From the NCBI RefSeq assembly GCF_030867145.1, contig NC_134419.1, forward strand, positions 76,137,403 to 76,201,402: DNA of 64,000 nucleotides, given 5' to 3'. Shown one piece after another: positions 55,201 to 61,891 of the stretch (its first letter is position 1; the number at the start of each line of letters is the position of its first letter). A program made the position numbers and the translations under genes. The notes beneath the pieces were generated by a model. The model did no database searches. It saw only the letters and a list, made by a program, of their open reading frames with translations, and was not told the DNA's origin. Source of the DNA: Opisthocomus hoazin. Taxonomy: Eukaryota > Chordata > Aves > Opisthocomiformes > Opisthocomidae.

Positions 55201-58200
55201 TGGTAGGTCCAGTTCTCAGCTTTAGTGAGTCTCCAGTCTTGCTTTAGTGAGTTCAGTCTTGCTTTAGCGAGGTTGAATGCGCTACTTCCTCCAACTTTAA
55301 TTCCAAACATTTGTGTTGAGGCTAATGTAGATGTAAACAACTATTTAATATAGTTAAATGGATTAATTAATTGGATGTCCCTCCCTGGAAGTGTTGAAGG
55401 CCAGCTTGCACGGGTGTTTGGGCACCCTGGTCTAGTGGAAGGTGTCCCTGCCCATGGCAGGGGGTTTGGAAAGAGATGACCTATAAGGTCTCTTCCAACA
55501 CAAACCAGCCTATGATTCTATGATACGAATACAAAGGATTTTATCCCAATGTATCAGGTGATTTCAGCCTTTCCTGCCAGCACTCTCACAGAAGACATGA
55601 TTTTCCACAGATGGTTTTACTGACAGTCCCTGCATCTACACAGCGAGAGACAAGCAGCACAGCATTTGCAGTGGAAAGCGTCCAAGTCTAAAATCGCCTT
55701 TCTTCATTGATATGACTTTTCACCTTCAGGTCAGGAGGTAAATCTCATCATTTGTCTTCAGTTAGCTGTTGACTATGATGAATGAGTGCCTTCTCACAAG
55801 ACTTCAAGGTTTGGATGCTTCTCTTGTTTGACCTTGTGACTAGCCCAGCTCCCCATTCACACTGGTACCTCCTAGGAGTGCTCCTAAACTGGGCCAAATT
55901 ATCGCAAAAGCAAAACTGTATTTTCACCATATCGCTTTAACTCTTAGTTTAAAACCAACATAATGTCAACTCTTAGCTTATAACAAACATTATAAAATGT
56001 CTAAAAAAGTATTTTAGCCACTTTCTTATGGCATTTGCAAAGGAAGAAAATACGAACTCTAAGAACACAACAAAACCATTTCTCTATGCGAAATATGAAA
56101 TCCTGTCTCTGTGGCTGAGCTCTCCTCCTCACTGAGCAGCGAGGATCAAAGTCTCGTCTGCAGGAGCTCAGGGGTTCTTCTGGGCACCAGGGCACTGGGA
56201 AGGGAGATGGAAACAGCAACACCACATGCAGGAGAAATAAAGAATTGAAGGTATGACCCTGAAATAAAGGACAGAAACAACGCTGCAGGTGTCCCAGTCC
56301 CTCAGAAAGTGTCCTTCCTTGCTGTTAGCCATGGCAGTTCATTAGAACAGGTAATTTTCCATTTCAAGGAAGTTTAGAAAAGTACCAAAGGAAAGCAGTG
56401 ATGCAAAGTCCTCATCAAATGATCTACCCCACAGTGCTAGTTTTTTCCCTAGTTTTTCCAGGCAGTTTATCTGCAGTAAAGCAACAGCAAACCTGAAACA
56501 GAAGTGAAGATAATGTCACAGTAAAATAACCAGTATCTTGCTTTTGGAAATAGTAATATCACTGGAAAGCCTGCAATCTTTGATACCAAAATCATACAAA
56601 ATGAGGGCATACCAGCACTTAACAGCTAGACCAAACAGTGCGAAAATCCAGAGCTGCGCTGGAAGGGAGCAAGCACTATGCGCATAAGCATTTACAGGAA
56701 AGAATTAAGGACACAGCAGAGTCAGGATTTGAAACTGGGTCTTCTGTGCCTCATCTCATCTCTAACCACAAGACTGACCTTCTTTGGCACCCAGGGAAGA
56801 GAGAACAAGAAGGACATAAACATCTCAGACGGATAAAACGATGCACTCAGCCCCATGGCCCTCAGACACCCTTTGAAGGTGCAATCACGACGGGTGGATG
56901 CGTCTTGCTCCAGCAGGCCATAACCTCAACTATTCAAGTCTATCTTCAGAGATGAAGGGTCACTTCATGAAATACTAATGTCACCCAGGAAAAGAGCATC
57001 AAAAATATGTGCAGAATCCTCAGTGTGAGCGTGCTTTCTCATGTAGAGCATCTCTACTGTTCTGTGCTTGACTAGAGCTGGAACACCAGAGAAGCTCCTA
57101 CCACAAAGCACACTTGTATATATTGAATCACAAGGACTGAAGCCAACCTTATTTCAGATACTGACCCATCATTTATTCATGTAAGAAAGGTTTTATAGAA
57201 TCCAGCAACACAAAATTGTCACTGCTATTCTTTAAATCTCCCATCACAACCTAATACTTTCTCTTCTTGCTTTTACAAATTCAGAGGGTTGGTTTTATCT
57301 AGTGTTTTCATTTTTTCCTAGGTTTTACAAACCACTGCAAATAAACCAAATGAAATGTGCATCATCTCAAAAGGTTTAACCCAAAACATCATTAAACAAA
57401 AGCAGGCTGGAACGTATTGAGCATCCATCACCTGGATTTTTCAAAACTATTAACTGCAGTAGTTTCAAGGTAAGCCAATACGGAGCAAGTCCGTAAACTT
57501 CATCCCACGTATATATAAGAAATGTCAAAGTTTCACAGAGACAACTTGCTTGCATAGCAGAGGACACGTTTACTCACCAAACCGTTTTCTTGTCCACCAG
57601 TGTGGCTCTTTGATTGCTGAGAACCGAACGTCAGGGTGCAGCCTGAGCCGGTCGTACAGGTCCGTCGTCCCACACTTGGGCTGGCCAATGATGTAGAAAT
57701 GGGGGAGACAGCGCAGGCGGTAGTGTTTGTCCTTATAATGGTACAAGTGGTTCCAAAACACCTTCCTGAGGTAATCAAATACGGTTCGAAAGCGCTTTGA
57801 ATACAGTGCATAGGAGTTTGTTGCATAAGGATCTGTGGTTGTGTTTCCTCTGTACTCTTCATACCAACAAGGATTCTTGCTATTTGGAAGGAATTTATTA
57901 GGAATTACTGAAAACATCTGCAACATAAAGAACAGCAATTTCAGTCAAGGCAGCAAAAACCTGACAGTTATACTTTTCTAACTTAGCACAATAAGAGAAA
58001 CAGTATGTGGACATTTTTAACCCTTATTTTTTAACCACAAATTTGACTTAACTTATTTCTTCTGATGACACTGGAAACAAATCCTGTACAAACAGTTAGA
58101 CTGGGAGAGGAGTACATTTAGAAATCCTTTGATTTTAAAGCCAGAAAGGACCTCAATGATCCCCCAGCTGCCCTGCAATCCCAGGAATTAATTTGTAAAG

Positions 58201-59205
58201 TCAAACAGAGAATACTTAAATCAAATTATCTTCCAGTTTTTAACTCTGAAATACAAGGTTTGCAATGACCAGATTTTCAGGAAGGCACACTGGTAATCAA
58301 TTATTAGAAAGGCTCTTTTCTTATTTATCATATAAGGTGGCTGGCAAATCTAAGTCAGAATGATTTTGCATGACACAAAGTAAAAATTCAACAAGAATGT
58401 ACAGCTATCGGAAGACTGCCTGACTTTTTGTTCCAGGTGTCAGGATCATTTATATAACCCATCTATTTTGCCCATGACTCAGAAGGACGTGATCTACAAC
58501 ATCAGTTTTTCAGCTGATGTAAATCAGGAGGCTCTAGGTGCTGTAAATCACTGCATGAACACGTAAGCAGTTGCAATTTTTTATCTCAGTAAAAGATTGA
58601 CCCAAAAGCCTTGAAATAAGCAAGTATACAGCAGTTGCAGACACACTTTAATCCATACTTACATGTGGCTCTTGTTTCCTCAGCTCTTCTAAATCAGGGC
58701 GCTGTCTCGTTATAAACTCTATCTTTGAAGTAATAGTGTCAATAATTAATTTAATGCTTGGATAATCCTTTACGTATGAAATATTCATTTTAGAAGGCTG
58801 GTAATGGTCTTTCATGTCACTAAGGCTTTCATTGTCCATTAAGCTTGGATTGCTAGTAAAAGCTCCGTAATGGAAGGGAGATGGTATTAACAGCAGGCCA
58901 TGCTTGGCTCCAGTCAGTATGTACGATGCCATCACTAGAGTCATTATAATCAACCCAAATATTAAGCTGCATAGCTTCCCCTTCCTCAAGCAGAAAAATC
59001 CATTCCAGCTTTCACTGTGATCAGTCCTTACTTCCAGAACTGCAAGCAACTTCATCTGCTTGCTGTCAGTGTACAAAGGGATCTTCTTCTCTCCTTTGCA
59101 AACAGGACACTTCTGGTTATTATGATTAGGTCCGCGGCATCTGAAACACTGTCTGTGCAAGTCATTTGGTAATAAATGTATGCAACAATTAATGCAATAC
59201 CTCAT
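40024..59205 (-). CDS. CHST15: Carbohydrate sulfotransferase 15 (GalNAc 4-sulfate 6-O-sulfotransferase), complete coding region in seven exons
   Basis: This Golgi type II membrane enzyme transfers sulfate from PAPS to C-6 of GalNAc 4-sulfate in chondroitin/dermatan sulfate, making the E-type disaccharide (family knowledge). The joined exons encode 560 residues. Visible features are a cysteine-rich cytosolic tail (C4, C7, C8, C20, C23, C33, C36), one membrane segment at about 79-98, and a luminal stem to about 180. The sulfotransferase domain follows, with the 5'-phosphosulfate loop PKCGTT at 261-266 (K262) and the 3'-phosphate motif RDPVER at 391-396 followed by S399. Sequons lie at N125, N141, N206, N363, N408 and N440. 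Residues 449-560 give the conserved C-terminus ending WKRT. The match to remembered human CHST15 is continuous, with no frameshift, stop or missing exon. The start at 59205 gives the family N-terminus MRYCINCC; an in-frame ATG 15 codons upstream is the alternative. Identity is near certain. Confidence 0.97.
40215..41411 (-). other. CHST15: CHST15 intron between coding exons 6 and 7 (1197 bp)
   Basis: This GT-AG intron is in phase 1. It is AT-rich unique sequence with a small T/G run near 40617-40632. I see no repeat, RNA gene or second coding frame. Confidence 0.85.
41412..41559 (-). CDS. CHST15: CHST15 coding exon 6 (residues 449-498)
   Basis: The acceptor CTTGCAG|GTA starts in phase 0 with VRLQVGLYVVYLLDWL, followed by LRLEDHASNVKYTMH and VFQFLDL. 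LRLEDH matches the late-domain acidic motif common to Golgi sulfotransferases. The donor CTGG|GTAGGT leaves phase 1 and splits G498. Length is 148 nt. Confidence 0.95.
41560..44179 (-). other. CHST15: CHST15 intron between coding exons 5 and 6 (2620 bp)
   Basis: This GT-AG, phase 0 intron is mostly unique sequence. A GC-richer patch at about 43170-43560 is open in several frames on both strands, including an ATG-started 121-codon frame on the plus strand (43319-43684). That is antisense to CHST15 and unrecognised. No repeat is recognised. Confidence 0.85.
44180..44336 (-). CDS. CHST15: CHST15 coding exon 5 (residues 396-448)
   Basis: The acceptor ATTCGTAG|A completes R396 and gives LYSDYLYFASANKS; S399 is the serine that usually contacts the 3'-phosphate. 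The exon carries sequons N408 and N440 and the family stretch LFENCMLDYSLRACVYNN. It ends after AMP on a complete codon at CCC|GTAAGT, in phase 0. Length is 157 nt, one base plus 52 codons. The next exon resumes with VRLQVGL as in mammals. Confidence 0.95.
44337..48482 (-). other. CHST15: CHST15 intron between coding exons 4 and 5 (4146 bp)
   Basis: This GT-AG, phase 2 intron carries a sense-oriented CR1 3' fragment at 44708-44945. Two GC-richer unique patches (about 46300-46660 and 46980-47210) support short open frames on both strands, with no recognisable product. A few imperfect copies of CAGACCCTGT occur near 47050-47095. Confidence 0.85.
44708..44945 (-). mobile_element. CR1 LINE 3' fragment in a CHST15 intron, sense to the gene
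   Basis: Plus-strand text AGAATCACAGAATCATAGAATGG, then GTTGGAAAAGACCTTAAAGATCA, CTCCCTGCCATGAGCAGGGA and TCCATCCAACCTGGCCTTGA is a reverse-oriented CR1 3' end with its tail at the low coordinate. It breaks off at about 44945 and has no coding remnant. It lies in the intron between coding exons 4 and 5. Confidence 0.9.
48483..48639 (-). CDS. CHST15: CHST15 coding exon 4: includes the 3'-phosphate-binding RDPVER motif (residues 344-396)
   Basis: This exon has no good six-frame ORF of its own and was found by reading the minus strand for the expected continuation. The acceptor TTTTTAG|GG completes G344, followed by EASASTMWDNNAW, FFYDNSTEGEPPF and LIIMLRDPVE. R391, D392 and P393 belong to the 3'-phosphate-binding site of PAPS, and N363 is a sequon. 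The donor GAAAG|GTAAGC is strong and leaves phase 2, splitting R396. Length is 157 nt. Confidence 0.95.
48640..53325 (-). other. CHST15: CHST15 intron between coding exons 3 and 4 (4686 bp)
   Basis: This is the largest intron between coding exons, GT-AG and phase 1. It contains an antisense CR1 fragment at 52639-52907 and otherwise AT-rich unique sequence. A G-rich GGGGGGGTGCGGGGTGGGG stretch followed by an A-run lies near 50754-50785. No other gene or RNA is evident. Confidence 0.85.
52639..52907 (+). mobile_element. CR1 LINE 3' fragment in a CHST15 intron, antisense to the gene
   Basis: Landmarks in order are GACTGGATATAAGGAAGAAT, GTGGTGACACCCTGGAACGA, AAGGCCAGGTTGGACAGGGC, TTGGGTTAGATGTCC and CTTCCAACCCAAAGCATTC, then a degenerate 8-mer tail (TTTGATTTTGTGATTATATG). 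The 5' part carries a 20-bp near-duplicate, TTTAGGCTGGATATAAGGAA at 52639 and TTTAGACTGGATATAAGGAA at 52675, a local duplication at the truncated end. Confidence 0.88.
53326..53472 (-). CDS. CHST15: CHST15 coding exon 3 (residues 295-344)
   Basis: The acceptor TTTTTAG|GA completes the split glycine and reads on as IIRLRDG, then RYPVDDYLDLFDLAAHQI, both characteristic of CHST15. The exon ends MNNIIIG with a phase 1 donor, ATTG|GTAGGG, which is weaker than the others (+4 G, not A). Reading through the donor would add RANPASEM and further frame unlike the family, so the splice site is required. Length is 147 nt. Confidence 0.95.
54831..54903 (+). repeat. Pyrimidine-rich low-complexity tract (T-rich with C)
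   Basis: About 73 bases are almost entirely T and C on the plus strand, so the CHST15 transcript carries an A/G-rich run here. It is a simple tract in the intron between coding exons 2 and 3, and may assemble poorly or be length-variable. Confidence 0.9.
55374..55526 (+). mobile_element. CR1 LINE 3' tail fragment in a CHST15 intron, antisense to the gene
   Basis: The sequence GATGTCCCTCCCTGGAAGTG, then GGCCAGCTTGCACGGG, CCTGGTCTAGTGGAAGGTGT, CCCATGGCAGGGGGTT and CCTATGATTCTATGAT is the last approximately 150 bp of a CR1 including its tail. It is 5'-truncated with no coding content. Confidence 0.88.
57578..57917 (-). CDS. CHST15: CHST15 coding exon 2: start of the sulfotransferase domain with the PAPS 5'-phosphosulfate loop (residues 182-295)
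   Basis: The acceptor TTGCAG|ATG opens in phase 0 with MFSVIPNKFLPN, continuing directly from H181. The exon carries the cofactor loop, read as FYIIGQPKCGTTDLYDRL, with K262 the expected catalytic/PAPS-binding lysine. It then carries KEPHWWTRKRF, a conserved block of this sulfotransferase family. The sequon N206-T-T lies near its start. It ends in phase 1 at TTTG|GTGAGT, so G295 is split with the next exon. Length is 340 nt. Confidence 0.96.
57918..58662 (-). other. CHST15: CHST15 intron between coding exons 1 and 2 (745 bp)
   Basis: This is a GT-AG intron in phase 0. Around 58130-58200 a segment resembling a decayed minus-orientation CR1 end (AAAGGACCTCAATGATCC) may be an ancient insertion, but it is too diverged to call. 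I see nothing else. Confidence 0.85.
58663..59205 (-). CDS. CHST15: CHST15 coding exon 1: cytosolic tail, membrane anchor and stem (residues 1-181)
   Basis: The exon begins at an ATG with A at -3 and encodes MRYCINCC. Paired cysteines fill residues 4-36, and the hydrophobic anchor LIFGLIIMTLVMASYIL sits at about 81-97 after a basic RKGK stretch, consistent with type II topology. The luminal stem follows and contains sequons N125 and N141. The exon ends on a complete codon (H181) at a strong donor, CAT|GTAAGT, in phase 0. It includes a conserved-looking KDYPSIKLI segment near 146-154. It is 543 nt, exactly 181 codons. Confidence 0.96.
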
Positions 59206-59260
59206 ATTACTACTGTTAAACTCCCGTAATAATGAGCCAAGCACAGCCATAAAAACGTTT
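59206..59260 (-). other. CHST15: CHST15 5' UTR portion of the first coding exon, with an in-frame upstream ATG
   Basis: Reading the minus strand upstream of the start, the nearest plausible acceptor is ATGTTTCAG|AAACG, which makes 59260 the first exonic base. The intervening 55 nt include an ATG at 59248-59250, in frame with the CDS and with no stop between, that would add 15 residues (MAVLGSLLREFNSSN). A second candidate acceptor, CTTACAG, lies slightly further upstream. The pyrimidine tract of both sites is poor, so the exon edge is uncertain. Confidence 0.5.
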
Positions 59261-59392
59261 CTGAAACATATGAGTCATCTTCTGTAAGTCTGAAATTACT
59301 TAACTCGTTGAGTGATTCTACAATTACTCAGCAATGCAGAAGGACAGGTTCAAACCAGAATGGGTAAAAGCACTCATAAAGTGACATATGTC

Positions 59393-59396
<4 letters not shown>

Positions 59397-59423
<27 letters not shown>
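59397..59423 (+). repeat. A27 homopolymer
   Basis: There are 27 consecutive A on the plus strand, hence T27 on the CHST15 strand about 135 nt before the first coding exon. No retrotransposed sequence with target duplication is evident beside it. Confidence 0.95.
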
Positions 59424-61216
59424 TAACCAACACACAAAAATAGATGTACTGTGAATGTGGTTTCCAAGAATTCGGCTCAGTAAGAGGAGTGTGATGAAGT
59501 AAGAATCAGCTACACAACAGGATCAAGTTTTTCCCATTGAACAAAATGAGAAGGAAGAAAAATTGTTATGTAGCATGAAAATATGCAGAAAATAAAAACA
59601 ATTCATTGTCCTTTGATTTACAGTGGAATAGGTAAATATGGGTAAAAAATCCCAGGTATTCTTAAAACAAGTGGGTTCCAGGCTGGACGGCTGCTACTGG
59701 AAGCTTCATCTTCCCAGAGATGGTTTCAACTATTTGCATTGTATGACCTAAAGAAACAAAAACATAGATAAATATACACACAGAACAGCAGACATAATAT
59801 CTACATCCACTTTCATTGAAAGCCATAGCACAGTACAATCCACCACAAGCAATTTCACAATTATATTTGAAAGATGTCTTCCATTTGCCAAGTATATTAA
59901 TTACAGCACTCACGATATTAAACCCAGGAAACATTTGGCTTCAAGTTCACAGCGAGCTGCCCTTTCTTTTCAATCACCCATCTGCTCACATCAATGAACA
60001 GTTGCTACCACAGGTAACCTACACGACTCCCCTCAGTTGCTCACTAACCTGCCTAACAGACCTCAATCTGCTCTTTAAATACAGAAGCATTTTTGGACAG
60101 TGTCCAGTAACACAGGTTTTACACTCTATCTGTACGTGGGGACTTTAAATTAACTGTCCTGAAGTGTGATAGGACCCTAGTTAAGAGAACAAGGCAGGGA
60201 TAAATGTCTCCTTTCACGCATACGTGATAAAAAGCCAAACAAAAATCCCAAAAGCCATAAGTAAAACATTCAGCAAATTGAAGGGATTCAATAACAGACA
60301 CGAGCAAAGGCTCATGACAGTATCTCTGGTTTCTGGACCAAATGACAAGAGTAGCCACCTGCAATGCACTGCAAAGCCACCAAGATACTTTCAGCACTCC
60401 TAGCCAAGCATATTTTGAAAACAGAACTTGCTAAAAATGGTGAGACATGTTACTTAAATGAAATGTACCATCAGTACTGCAGCTTGAAGGCAAGACCCTG
60501 GATCCAGCAAATCCTCTTAATGGTGTGCACTTTGGTATCGGAGAGGTTGTGCAGAAAACGCAGGAGCGGATGTCCCCTTGCGACAAGGCAGGCACCACGG
60601 GCAGGGACATGACCACTCGTGGGTCCATGAAGGTCTTTATGTCCCCACAGACACCCTGCTGCACAGGGTATGTGCCTTCCTCCTTTAAACACTTCAGCAT
60701 CACTGCTGCTTACAGCCAAAAAGTGACCAGAGCTGTCTAAAGTATTTATGTCAAGCTTTGGTCTTGGTTTGAGCACATCCATCCTTGGCTTTCCAGGCAG
60801 CATTCAGAGTAGAGACACTTGAAGCCACAAACAAGTCATCAGCTTAAGGATGGTCTTAATTAAAGCATGTTTATGTATAGTTCCTCTAGAATTTCTGTTT
60901 TCGTGGTTTATCAAGTAGCTTACCGGAACTAGACAAATTTTAAGGTCAAAATCAACCCTCTGTTTTGAGAAGCCAGATTATCAAATACAGAAGTTCACAG
61001 ATAATATACCTTCTTCTATATATTAGAAAATATTTTTATTTTCTAGAATTACTTTTCTGGGGGAATTAAACACAGGAAATATTTTAAAACAATCTTGAAA
61101 ACTCAGAAGCAAACCAAAAAATTGGCATAGGATAGAAAGCAGAAGAAAAAAGTGGGGAAAACTGCAGGGGCAGTAGTAATGTATGGCTCTGATGGGCAAT
61201 TTCTATTGTGGCATTT

Positions 61217-61221
61217 GTCAC
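61217..61221. repeat. Target site duplication, left copy (GTCAC)
   Basis: These five bases immediately left of the LTR are identical to those at 61887-61891 on the other side, marking the insertion site. Confidence 0.85.
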
Positions 61222-61886
61222 TGTCATAGTTTAACCCGGGAGCTGGCAACTCAGCAACAGACAGCCACTCGCTCACCCCTCCCTTTCCCCCCCACAGGGA
61301 TGGGGGGGAGAAATGGACAAAAGTGGAAAGTCGTGGGTTGACATAAAGACAGTTTAATAAGACAATAAAGGAAATACTAATGTTGATAGTAATAATGATA
61401 CTAGCAACAGTGATAATAACAATGATAATCATGAATATGCAAAACAAACTATATAAAATACCATTTTTCTCACCACCCGATGACCAATTCACAGCTAGTC
61501 CCCAAGCAGCGATCACAGAACCCCGAAATCATGAATTTCAGGAAATTCCCAAAAAAGTTCATACTCCTGGACAAGAGAGAGTTCAAACTCCCGGAAACAA
61601 GAAGAGCAGAGAGCCTCCTGCCCCCCAGCCAACCCCCATTCATAAACCGAGCATGACATTTATGGTACGGAATATTTCCATTGGCCAGCTTGTCTGTCTG
61701 TGTGGCTGCGCTCCCTCCCAGCTCCTGCACACCTGCACATCAGCTGAAGATCAGAAACTGGAAAAAGTCCCTGATTTATAGCAACAACTGAAAGCATCAG
61801 TGTTATCAGCATTCTTCTGATACTAAATCCAAAACACAGCAGCTGCTGGGAGGAAAATTAACTCTATCCCAGCCGAAACCAGGACA
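61222..61886 (-). mobile_element. Solo LTR of an ERVL-type endogenous retrovirus
   Basis: Read on the minus strand, the element starts TGTCCTGGTTTCGGCTGGGA and ends AAACTATGACA, so it has the TG...CA ends of an LTR. It is flanked by a perfect 5-bp target duplication, GTCAC, at 61217-61221 and 61887-61891; five bases is usual for ERVL-class insertions. The start matches an LTR family abundant in bird genomes (remembered, not searched). It is 665 bp, with a TATAA-like segment and an ATTAAA near its 3' part. No internal retroviral sequence lies on either side, so this is a recombined single LTR with no coding capacity. It is in the same orientation as CHST15, about 2 kb upstream of the first coding exon. 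Confidence 0.88.
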
Positions 61887-61891
61887 GTCAC
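61887..61891. repeat. Target site duplication, right copy (GTCAC)
   Basis: Right-hand copy of the 5-bp duplication flanking the solo LTR. Confidence 0.85.

Larger units (their letters stand above)
53473..57577 (-). other. CHST15: CHST15 intron between coding exons 2 and 3 (4105 bp)
   Basis: This GT-AG, phase 1 intron holds a CR1 tail fragment (55374-55526) and a long pyrimidine run (54831-54903), both entered separately. The remainder shows no coding signal or recognised repeat; short frames at 54046-54459 and 56638-56955 match nothing I recognise. Confidence 0.85.

Noticed and set aside
57376..57567. Minus-strand frame just beyond coding exon 2
   Set aside because: It lies in intron sequence beyond a strong donor and does not match the sulfotransferase.
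58125..58200. Possible ancient CR1 in the intron between coding exons 1 and 2
   Set aside because: AAAGGACCTCAATGATCC fits a CR1 end but the flanks do not align to any CR1 landmark, and no 8-mer tail remains.
60431..60803. Overlapping frames on both strands in the 5' intron, considered as an extra CHST15 exon
   Set aside because: No convincing acceptor/donor pair and no resemblance to CHST15; CHST15 isoforms known to me have no coding sequence upstream of the MR(H/Y)CINCC exon.
61103..61730. Minus-strand frames inside the LTR
   Set aside because: They lie within a non-coding LTR and represent no retroviral protein.
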